From DATADD01 sp036258675 (GTDB lineage: Bacteria > Actinomycetota > CADDZG01 > WHSQ01), in contig DATADD010000201.1 of assembly GCA_036258675.1 (NCBI GenBank), positions 1 to 19,488 of the forward strand: a stretch of 19,488 nucleotides of DNA, given 5' to 3'. Positions 15,101 through 19,488 of this stretch are shown piece after piece. Position 1 is the stretch's first letter, and each line of letters opens with the position of its first letter. The notes under the pieces were generated by a model. That model had not been told where the DNA came from. It saw only the letters and a program-made list of their open reading frames with translations, and made no database searches. The position numbers and the translations under genes are program-made.

Positions 15101-15589
15101 CGTGTTGACGACATCGCCGACGATGGGCTCGCGCGATCCCGATGTGGCTCCGAGGGCGACGACGACCTCGCCGGTGTCGACCGCACCCCTCACGGCGAGG
15201 TCAAGTCCTGGAGTCGCCTCGTTCATCTCGTCGATCGCGGCGACGATCCGCAACGCCGCCCTCACGGCCCGCTCGGGGTCGTCCTCGTGCGCGGCGGGAG
15301 CTCCGAAGACCGCCACGACGGCGTCGCCGATGAACTTCTCCACCTGGCCGCCGAAGGACTCGATCTCCTGTTTGAGACGGCGGTAGTAGAGCGCAAGCGA
15401 CGCCCGCACGTCCTCGGGGTCCGAGGAGTGGGAGCGGCGCGTGAAGTCCACCAGATCCACGAACAGGATCGAGACGGTCTTGCGCTCCTCGACGACGACG
15501 TCGTCGGCCCGGCTCAGAGCGGCTCCGCACGCGCCGCAGAACCGGTTCCTCTCGGGGTTCTGCTCCCCGCAGCGGGGGCACGTCGTCAC
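12182..15589 (-). CDS. zinc ribbon / class III nucleotidyl cyclase / AAA ATPase / TPR signalling protein
   Basis: 1135 residues, GTG start. Domains in order: a zinc ribbon (Cys4, Cys7, Cys18, Cys21); a class III cyclase domain (about 37-215) with metal-binding Asp45 (FVDLVDFT) and Asp89 (FIGDAVVAVFG), Lys85 at the base-recognition position, and transition-state Asn162 and Arg166 (GDVVNTAARL); an AAA/STAND-type ATPase from about 230 (FVGR, Walker A GEPGVGKTR at 261-269, Walker B LVLVFEDLHWA); and about 500 residues of alpha-helical TPR-like repeats to the end. No DNA-binding domain. Catalytic residues are present, so it may make cAMP under control of the ATPase/TPR sensor, but the second base-specifying position is Pro155 rather than Asp or Thr, leaving activity and product uncertain. 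Tandem with, and 84 bp after, a 63-aa gene. Confidence 0.9.
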   Translation of the reverse strand: MTTCPRCGEQNPERNRFCGACGAALSRADDVVVEERKTVSILFVDLVDFTRRSHSSDPEDVRASLALYYRRLKQEIESFGGQVEKFIGDAVVAVFGAPAAHEDDPERAVRAALRIVAAIDEMNEATPGLDLAVRGAVDTGEVVVALGATSGSREPIVGDVVNTAARLQTAAPAGGVVVGETTYRATKSLIIYEPMGPVSVKGKPDPLPIYRALGARSRFGVEAGHGAETPFVGRTFELAALENAFERTQRGGSLQLVSIVGEPGVGKTRLVAELFGLLDRRPDLVFWRQGRSLSYGADISFWALSEIVKAHAGILESDQPDEARMKLETAVAEVEEGADRDWLVARLSPLVGIDSPATDRMESFTAWSRFLEAVALQRPLVLVFEDLHWAGAAMLDFLEHFMESASSAPVLLVCTARPELYESRPGWGGGKRDSHTIALTPLSDEESVALIDQLLPEGALTPSGRTALLAHAEGNPLYAEEYVRMLRDRGLLDRGEVDAGGQEVDIRLPDSIQSLVTARLDTLAAEQKALLHAASVVGKVFWVGALAAMEDVEPQSVAGSLRVLASKEFVRRMRSSSIADQEEYSFRHSLIRDVAYSQMPRAVRGRKHRAAAAWIEEIAGARVVDHAEPLAYHHRRALELGAASGAPNIAELRSSARLALVRAGDRAMQLDVARAEGLYREALELGRDDPRERAMIAAKLVDASWVAGRISARDAERDYRAAIADLIGFEERACAGEVMVKLSRVQWERGDRSAGRTTLARAVELLEQVEPGPELAYAYAQMAGEKWASGATEECLEWSEKTIALATRFGMEEQAIRARGFRGCARCDVGDSGGLEDVRRALALALEGGLGRETCIQYNNLGYLQWLREGPDAALETYREGIAFAEGRGLRLEAMWMRISVEETLYDLGRWDEVVASAEETVRLSEEHGYHDAMLAATVDIVLVLTRRGQLAEAARLRPQLLHSARGAGEAQLLVPALVLEALAGNAASEAARELCDVVLTDDSREWLRHLADVARVLGATGQTEGLARLLDRIDSPYPRHRYSLVSAQAVLAEARGDADAAVDLYDEACAAWTSFGCPFEQAQALLGAGRTRLTAGRADAADHLERALALFETMGATAAGDEAAASLHAAAATR

Positions 15590-15615
15590 GGGCCCACGGT
15601 GGACACGGGGGCGAT

Positions 15616-15638
15616 GCGCGCGGGGCGCGCCCGCGCGC
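15616..15638 (-). terminator. perfect 9-bp G+C hairpin between 63-aa gene and cyclase gene
   Basis: GCGCGCGGG (15616-15624) and CCCGCGCGC (15630-15638) pair perfectly around a 5-nt loop. It lies 36 bp beyond the 63-aa gene's stop and 26 bp before the cyclase start on the minus strand. There is no T-run. It could end the upstream transcript or fold in the leader of the cyclase mRNA; in such G+C-rich DNA chance is also possible. Confidence 0.35.
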
Positions 15639-15673
15639 GGACGCCCTTCACGAGCGCGGGGGAAGCGAGAGAC

Positions 15674-15865
15674 TCAGCCGTCGTCCTCTTGGGCGTTCTT
15701 CCACGCTCTTATCTCGGCCTTTGCCGTCGCCTTGTCGGGGAATCTGGGCGGCAGCCTGTGGGAGAAACCCGTCTCGTCCTCTCTCACCTCTATAGCCCAC
15801 TCCCCGCGCTCGCGCGCGCCCCTGTCCGCGGATGCGAGCTGCACCGGCCTCCAGCGCTTCGGCAT
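15674..15865 (-). CDS. unrecognised 63-residue protein
   Basis: A 63-residue soluble protein beginning MPKRWRPVQLASADRG, then GEWAIEVREDETGFSHRLPP, RFPDKATAKAEIRAW and an acidic end QEDDG. ATG at 15865 is preceded by a strong ribosome site, GGGGAGGT, about 3-6 nt upstream, which supports real translation. The pattern of two short strands with a Trp (WAIEV, FSHRL) followed by a helix (DKATAKAEIRAWKNA) looks like a small beta-beta-alpha fold, somewhat like DUF2188-type proteins, but I do not recognise the family. No membrane segment or Cys. Divergent from the alpha/beta-hydrolase gene with a long inverted repeat between them, and upstream of the cyclase gene on the same strand. Function unknown. 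Confidence 0.65.
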   Translation of the reverse strand: MPKRWRPVQLASADRGARERGEWAIEVREDETGFSHRLPPRFPDKATAKAEIRAWKNAQEDDG

Positions 15866-15900
15866 GCAACCTCCCCTCGTCGGCCCCGTCGGCCGGGTCC

Positions 15901-15941
15901 GCCTCTTTTTACTGCGCTCCGCCGCACCAGTAAAGAGCGGC
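15901..15941. repeat. long imperfect inverted repeat in a divergent intergenic region
   Basis: GCCTCTTTTTACTG (15901-15914) and CAGTAAAGAGCGGC (15928-15941) are complementary over 14 positions with one mismatch and one G-T type pair, around a 13-nt centre. The arms contain an A/T-rich core (TTTTTACTG/CAGTAAA) that stands out in this G+C-rich DNA. It lies 36 bp upstream of the 63-aa gene and 60 bp upstream of the hydrolase gene, so an operator or overlapping promoter element for divergent genes is likely; a hairpin in a leader RNA is the alternative. Confidence 0.5.
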
Positions 15942-15956
15942 CCGAGGGGACGCGTA

Positions 15957-15962
15957 TATCGT
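15957..15962 (+). promoter_or_regulatory. candidate -10 element (TATCGT) for alpha/beta-hydrolase operon
   Basis: TATCGT within GTATATCGTCGCC, 39 nt before the GTG at 16002, resembles the element before the DoxX-like gene (795-800). The inverted repeat at 15901-15941 lies just upstream, over the expected -35. Confidence 0.35.
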
Positions 15963-16001
15963 CGCCCGGCACGGCATGAGAGCGAGAGGAGAAGGCCACC
16001 G

Positions 16002-16901
16002 GTGCTCGACCGGGACGGAGATGACGTGGTCGTGCGGGTCGGCGACGGACGCGAGCTCGAGGTGTCTGTGTCCGGCGACCCGAACGGGTTCTCCGTGGTC
16101 GTGCACCACGGCACTCCGGGGAGCCGCGTCCTGTTGCCTCGTTGGGTCCAGGATGCCGCGGCGCGCGGGATCAGGCTGATCTCCTATAACCGCCCCGGCT
16201 ACGGTGGCTCGACGCCTCACACCGGACGCGCGATCGCGGACGCGGCCGCAGACGTCGCTCGGATCGCGGACGAGCTCGGCGTCGAGCGGTTCGCGTCCTG
16301 GGGCGTCTCCGGAGGCGGTCCGCACGCCCTGGCCTGCGCCGCCCAATTGGCTGATCGGGTCACCGCGGTGGCGACGATAGCGTCGGCCGCTCCCTTCGAT
16401 GCCGAGGGCCTCGACTTCCTCGCCGGGATGGGCGACGACAACGTCGTCGAGTTCAGGGCAGCCGCGGAGGATCCAGGGAGGCTCGAGTCCCTTCTCGCCG
16501 AGTGGCGCCCGGCCTTGCTCGGAGGAGATGCTGAGTCGGTCGTCGCAGCACTGAGAACCGTGCTCAGCTCCGTTGACGAGCGTGTGCTGAGCGACGAGAT
16601 CGGTGACTACATGGTGGCCGCCATCGCGGAGTCGCTGGCGCGCGGCATCGAGGGGTGGCGAGACGACGACCTCGCGTTCGTCCGCCCGTGGGGCTTTCGC
16701 GTCGAGGAGATCACCGTTCCCGTCCTGCTGTGGCAGGGGGCTCAGGACCTCATGGTTCCGTTCCGCCACGGTGAGTGGCTCGCCGACAAGATCGCGGGTG
16801 TCGACGCTCGCCTCGAACGGGAAGAGGGCCACCTCACCCTGCAGGTCCACCGGGTCGCGGACACCCACGCGTGGCTGCTCGAGCACAGCAGGGATCGGTG
16901 A
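16002..16901 (+). CDS. alpha/beta-hydrolase
   Basis: 299 residues from GTG at 16002, chosen for the AGGAGAAGG ribosome site (15987-15995) 6 nt upstream. The fold is complete: oxyanion strand HHGTPGSR (35-42), SYNRPGYGGS (61-70), nucleophile elbow GVSGGGPHA with Ser103, a helical cap around 145-215, acid Asp in WQGAQDLMVPF, and His in EEGHLTL near the end. It is a soluble serine hydrolase of the epoxide hydrolase/proline iminopeptidase-like group; the substrate cannot be read. Its TGA stop shares an A with the ATG of the next gene, so it is probably translated together with the carboxyethyl-ornithine synthase-like dehydrogenase and may act on a related amide, ester or lactone (inference). Confidence 0.9.
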   Translation: MLDRDGDDVVVRVGDGRELEVSVSGDPNGFSVVVHHGTPGSRVLLPRWVQDAAARGIRLISYNRPGYGGSTPHTGRAIADAAADVARIADELGVERFASWGVSGGGPHALACAAQLADRVTAVATIASAAPFDAEGLDFLAGMGDDNVVEFRAAAEDPGRLESLLAEWRPALLGGDAESVVAALRTVLSSVDERVLSDEIGDYMVAAIAESLARGIEGWRDDDLAFVRPWGFRVEEITVPVLLWQGAQDLMVPFRHGEWLADKIAGVDARLEREEGHLTLQVHRVADTHAWLLEHSRDR

Positions 16902-18052
16902 TGGCGTCGTTCCACGGAGAGCTGGCGCTCGGGGTCGTCGGCGGGTCGCGCAAGGAGAACGAGCTGCGGCTCGCCCTGCACCCCTCCCACCTGCCGCGGA
17001 TCGACGCAGCGCTGCGGGAGCGGATCGCTCTGGAGGAGGGATACGGCGGTCGTTTCGGGGTCTCCGACGAGGAGCTCGCCTCGTATGTGGGCGGCGTGTG
17101 CTCGCGCGAGGAGCTCATCGAGGAGTGCGACGTCATCGTGATCCCCAAGCCGCTGCCCGACGACCTGCTCGAGCTGCGCCCGGGCCAGGTGGTATGGGGC
17201 TGGCCTCACTGCGTGCAGGACGAGTTGATGACGCAGAACGCGATCGAGCGGCGCCTGACCCTGATCGCGTGGGAGGCGATGAACGAGTGGGGGGCGGACG
17301 GAAGGTTCGGCGTGCACGTCTTCCACAAGAACAACGAGCTCGCCGGGTACTGCTCCGTCCTGCATGCGCTACAGCTGACCGGGAGAACGGGTCAGTACGG
17401 GCCCTCCCTGCGTGCGGCCGTCATCAGCTTCGGGGCGACGGCGCGCGGCGCCGTCACTGCGCTTCACGGCCTCGGCGTCTCCGACGTCACCGTTCTCACA
17501 CAGCGAGACCCCGCGGCCGTCGCATCGCCGATCCCATCGATCCACCTCGTCCATTTCGACCCCACGGGGCCCCGCGGCCGCCCCGTCGCGTTCCCCGCAC
17601 CCGGGCCGGTCGAGGTCCCAGCTCTGCTCGCCGAGCACGACATCGTCGTGAACTGCGTCCTGCAGGACACCGATGCGCCGCTCGTGTTCGTAACCCGCGA
17701 CGAGCTCGCCCGGTTCGCGTCCGGAACGCTCGTCGTGGACGTCTCCTGCGACGAGGGCATGGGCTTCGAGTGGGCCCGCCCCACGTCCTTCGTCGACCCG
17801 ATGTTCACCGTCGGAGACGGCGTCAAGTACTACGCGGTCGACCACAGCCCCTCGTTCCTGTGGGACTCGGCCACGTGGGAGATAAGCAACGCCCTGCTGC
17901 CGCACCTGCCGACGGTGATGGGCGGTCCCGCGGCGTGGGACTCGGACGACACGATCGGCCGCGCCATCGAGATCCGCGACGGGGTGATCCGCAACCCCAA
18001 GATCCTCACCTTCCAGCGACGCTCTCCGGCGTTCCCTCACGCCGCGTCGTAG
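16901..18052 (+). CDS. N5-(carboxyethyl)ornithine synthase-like dehydrogenase (alanine dehydrogenase/PNT fold)
   Basis: 383 residues. The N-terminal block SRKENELRLALHPSHLPRID, LEEGYGGRFG, then IPKPLPDDLLELRPGQ, WGWPHCVQ, LTLIAWEAMNEW and VFHKNNELAGYCSVLHAL are hallmarks of N5-(carboxyethyl)ornithine synthases, first known from Lactococcus, which reductively join pyruvate and ornithine with NADPH. The NAD(P)-binding Rossmann part starts at AAVISFGATARGAV (172-185). The family is related to alanine and saccharopine dehydrogenases, so some annotations call such proteins alanine dehydrogenase. Full length. Coupled by TGATG to the alpha/beta-hydrolase gene. The ornithine/pyruvate reaction is by family only; physiological role in actinomycetes is unclear. 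The similarity was recognised by eye, not by search. Confidence 0.85.
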   Translation: MASFHGELALGVVGGSRKENELRLALHPSHLPRIDAALRERIALEEGYGGRFGVSDEELASYVGGVCSREELIEECDVIVIPKPLPDDLLELRPGQVVWGWPHCVQDELMTQNAIERRLTLIAWEAMNEWGADGRFGVHVFHKNNELAGYCSVLHALQLTGRTGQYGPSLRAAVISFGATARGAVTALHGLGVSDVTVLTQRDPAAVASPIPSIHLVHFDPTGPRGRPVAFPAPGPVEVPALLAEHDIVVNCVLQDTDAPLVFVTRDELARFASGTLVVDVSCDEGMGFEWARPTSFVDPMFTVGDGVKYYAVDHSPSFLWDSATWEISNALLPHLPTVMGGPAAWDSDDTIGRAIEIRDGVIRNPKILTFQRRSPAFPHAAS

Positions 18053-18081
18053 GCCTTGCTCGTCCGATCGGAGGCGCGCAC

Positions 18082-18087
18082 TAGACT
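18082..18087 (+). promoter_or_regulatory. candidate -10 element (TAGACT) for cyclic-nucleotide-binding gene
   Basis: TAGACT fits TANNNT and lies 40 nt before the ATG at 18128, leaving room for a leader with the GGAGGAG ribosome site (18115-18121). A TTGCTC at 18056-18061 is a poor -35 at a 20-nt spacing. Confidence 0.3.
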
Positions 18088-18127
18088 GCGCTCGACGGGC
18101 CCTCAGGTCGACACGGAGGAGTCTGGG

Positions 18128-18613
18128 ATGTCTCGAACCGCCTCGGCAGCGATCCTGGCCCAGATATCCAAGGCCGCCCGCGACGACCCCGAGAAGATGG
18201 GCGCCGATTGGGTGCCGGTGCTCCAAGGCGTGCCGCTGTTCGCGAACCTGTCGCAGCGGCACCTCCGCCACGTCGCGAGGCTCGCTCGCGCAGCCCGGTT
18301 CTCCGCGGGGGCGCCCGTCGTGCGCGCGGGCGCGCCGGGCGACAGCTTCTTCGTCGTCATCGACGGCAACGCCCGTGTCGAGTGGTCGGGGGGTTCGAGC
18401 CGACTCGGCCCGCTCGACTTCTTCGGCGAGATGTCTCTGATCGACGGCGGCCCGAGATCCGCGACGGTCGTCGCCGAGACAGAGATGCTCACCATGAAGC
18501 TGTCTCGATCCGCCTTCGCCAAGGTGCTCGAGAGCGAGCCCGACATCGCCCTCGTCATCATGAAAGAGCTCGTGCGGAGGGTGCGGCAGGCGGAGGGATC
18601 GCCCACGGCGTAG
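18128..18613 (+). CDS. stand-alone cyclic-nucleotide-binding domain protein
   Basis: 161 residues from ATG at 18128, set by GGAGGAG (18115-18121) 6 nt upstream; the frame is open to 18056 but nothing there supports a start. A short helical N-terminus (SRTASAAILAQISKAARDD) is followed by one cyclic-nucleotide-binding domain (about 32-135): LQGVPLFANLSQRHLRHVA, the beta roll with AGAPGDSFFVVIDGNARV, and a complete phosphate-binding cassette FFGEMSLIDGGPRSATV with Glu101 and Arg110. The last 25 residues form a helix. There is no helix-turn-helix, kinase or channel part, so it is likely a sensor acting through a partner protein. It lies between two class III cyclase genes; ligand is probably cAMP or cGMP (inference). 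A hairpin follows directly at its stop codon. Confidence 0.88.
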   Translation: MSRTASAAILAQISKAARDDPEKMGADWVPVLQGVPLFANLSQRHLRHVARLARAARFSAGAPVVRAGAPGDSFFVVIDGNARVEWSGGSSRLGPLDFFGEMSLIDGGPRSATVVAETEMLTMKLSRSAFAKVLESEPDIALVIMKELVRRVRQAEGSPTA

Positions 18614-18635
18614 CCCCCGAGAGCGCCTCGGGGCT
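18612..18635 (+). terminator. candidate I-shaped terminator after cyclic-nucleotide-binding gene
   Basis: CCCCGAG (18615-18621) and CTCGGGG (18627-18633) pair perfectly around AGCGC; with one bulged C the stem extends by two more pairs into the stop codon on one side and to T18635 on the other. Only CTT follows, so it lacks a T-run, as many actinobacterial terminators do. Confidence 0.5.
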
Positions 18636-18686
18636 TGGCAGCGCCGAGGTGAGCGGCGAAGATTGAGAGGACCACAAGGAGGTCCG

Positions 18687-18785
18687 ATGGCGACCAAGGA
18701 CAAGGGCGGTAAGTCCGAGAAGAAGCAGCCTCAGAAGAACCTGAAAGAAAAGCGGGCGGCGAAGAAGAAAAAGCGCGCCAAGTAG
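18687..18785 (+). CDS. 32-residue lysine-rich basic protein
   Basis: The frame from ATG at 18687 to TAG at 18783-18785 encodes MATKDKGGKSEKKQPQ followed by NLKEKRAAKKKKRAK: 13 Lys and 2 Arg in 32 residues, with three acidic residues. AAGGAGGT (18676-18683) is close to a perfect Shine-Dalgarno sequence, 3 nt before the ATG. AAA and AAG codons make it less G+C-rich than its neighbours. The NLKEKRAAKKxK ending resembles short basic proteins I have seen annotated as hypothetical in other actinobacteria, which supports a real gene. It is probably disordered and binds nucleic acid or ribosomes, by charge only. It lies alone between the cyclic-nucleotide-binding gene and the second cyclase gene, 21 bp before the latter. 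Confidence 0.7.
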   Translation: MATKDKGGKSEKKQPQKNLKEKRAAKKKKRAK

Positions 18786-18806
18786 CCGGGGGGCGGCGGC
18801 GAGGGC

Positions 18807-19488
18807 ATGGGCGACTTGCCGCGGGGGACGGTCACCCTGCTGTTCACCGACATCGAGGGGTCGACCCGGCTCCTGCACCACCTCGGCGGCGCCTACGAGG
18901 ACGTCCTCAGCCACCACCGCCGGCTCCTCCGCCAAGTCTTCTCGAACCACGGCGGGGTGGAGGTCGACACCCAGGGAGACGCCTTCTTCTACGCCTTCGC
19001 CGGCGCCACCGACGCCGTCCGTGCGGCCGCCGGGGCGCAGAGAGCGCTCTCTGATCACCCGTGGCCTCAGGGAGGAGGCGTGAGGGTCCGCATGGGCCTC
19101 CACTCCGGTCAGCCCACCGTCACCGAACTGGGCTACGTGGGTGAAGACGTGCACCTCGCGGCCCGCATCTGCGCAGCCGCTCACGGCGCCCAGGTGCTCC
19201 TCTCCGACGCGACCGCACACCTCGTCCCGAAGGACCTCGACGGCATCTCCCTGCGCTCCCTCGGAGAGCACCGCCTCAAAGACATCGACGATCCCGTGGT
19301 CCTCCACCAACTCGTGATCGAGGGGCTGACGACCGACTTCCCCCCGCTCCGGACCCCATCGTCCTCCCACCCCACCAACCTCCCGCCCCGCCTCCCCGCC
19401 CTCCTCGGCAGGGACGAGGACCTCTCCACCCTCCAAGAGCTGCTGGCCTCCCCCGAGGTCTCCGTCGTGACCCTCGTGGGTCCGGGAG
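18807..19488 (+). CDS. class III cyclase-homology / AAA ATPase regulator (N-terminal part, runs off the window)
   Basis: 227 codons from ATG at 18807 with no stop before the right edge. The first about 170 residues are a class III cyclase-homology domain: TLLFTDIEGSTRLL (Asp15), VDTQGDAFFYAF (Asp58), RMGLHSGQP, GYVGEDVHLAARI. Both metal Asp are present, but the base-recognition Lys is Asp54 and the transition-state Asn is His116 (DVHLAAR); Arg120 remains. These changes are common in this large actinobacterial group and suggest weak, altered or no cyclase activity. A Ser/Pro-rich linker (about 178-196) leads to LPALLGRDEDLSTLQELL and VTLVGPG, the beginning of a Walker A in an NB-ARC/STAND ATPase. 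TPR repeats and perhaps a LuxR-type helix-turn-helix would be expected beyond the window. GAGGG is the only ribosome-site-like sequence. Confidence 0.88.
   Translation, partial: MGDLPRGTVTLLFTDIEGSTRLLHHLGGAYEDVLSHHRRLLRQVFSNHGGVEVDTQGDAFFYAFAGATDAVRAAAGAQRALSDHPWPQGGGVRVRMGLHSGQPTVTELGYVGEDVHLAARICAAAHGAQVLLSDATAHLVPKDLDGISLRSLGEHRLKDIDDPVVLHQLVIEGLTTDFPPLRTPSSSHPTNLPPRLPALLGRDEDLSTLQELLASPEVSVVTLVGPG

Noticed and set aside
13352..15979. A plus-strand open frame of 875 codons opposite the large cyclase gene
   Set aside because: It is antisense to a protein with clear cyclase, Walker and TPR motifs. Its translation is Arg/Glu/Asp/His-rich with no recognisable domain, typical of the antisense frame of G+C-rich coding DNA.
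1..19488. CRISPR arrays, tRNA or rRNA genes, insertion sequences, attachment sites
   Set aside because: No regularly spaced direct repeats, no tRNA-like cloverleaf, no transposase or integrase motifs and no long flanking repeats were seen by eye.

Overview
The DNA is very G+C rich, with strong G/C bias at third codon positions, GTG and TTG starts, several probable leaderless promoters with TANNNT-type -10 boxes, and actinobacterial families (CtpE-like P-type ATPase, DrrAB-like exporters, DUF4242, cyclase-AAA-TPR signalling proteins). This suggests an actinomycetote chromosome. I cannot place it below phylum, and there are no rRNA or tRNA genes, phage genes or insertion sequences to help. Genes are tightly packed; the longest gap is about 160 bp.

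Layout, left part (1-4184): a methyltransferase cut short at its C-terminus; a small DUF4242 protein; a DoxX-like membrane protein; a convergent NTF2/SnoaL-like protein; then, divergent from it, an ABC-2 exporter (ATPase plus permease, joined by TGATG). The divergent gap holds a perfect 12-bp inverted repeat lying between two candidate -10 boxes.

Middle part (4181-10817): a CtpE-like cation P-type ATPase (minus strand), a flippase-like protein of the LPG_synthase_TM family coupled to a PAP2-type lipid phosphatase, and a second DrrAB-like exporter (minus strand) divergent from a MarR regulator. The exporter's TTGACA -35 box lies inside an inverted repeat that is a natural MarR operator candidate. 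This part looks like cell-envelope, ion and drug/lipid export functions.

Right part (10916-19488): a secreted thermonuclease with an excalibur Ca-binding tail, a DksA/TraR-type zinc-finger protein, a 1135-residue zinc ribbon/class III cyclase/AAA ATPase/TPR protein (minus strand), an unrecognised 63-aa protein, an alpha/beta-hydrolase coupled to an N5-(carboxyethyl)ornithine synthase-like dehydrogenase, a stand-alone cyclic-nucleotide-binding protein, a 32-aa lysine-rich protein, and the start of a second cyclase-AAA protein that runs off the window. Two cyclase-type proteins within 3 kb of a cyclic-nucleotide receptor suggest a local cyclic-nucleotide signalling neighbourhood, but this is inference from position.

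The most unusual structural feature is that three of the four convergent gene pairs end in the same way: their TAG stop codons overlap head-on in a shared CTAG. I did not find a clear new defence or mobile system. The best candidates for undescribed biology are the orphan 63-aa and 32-aa proteins, the cyclase/receptor neighbourhood and the dyad-symmetric control regions.
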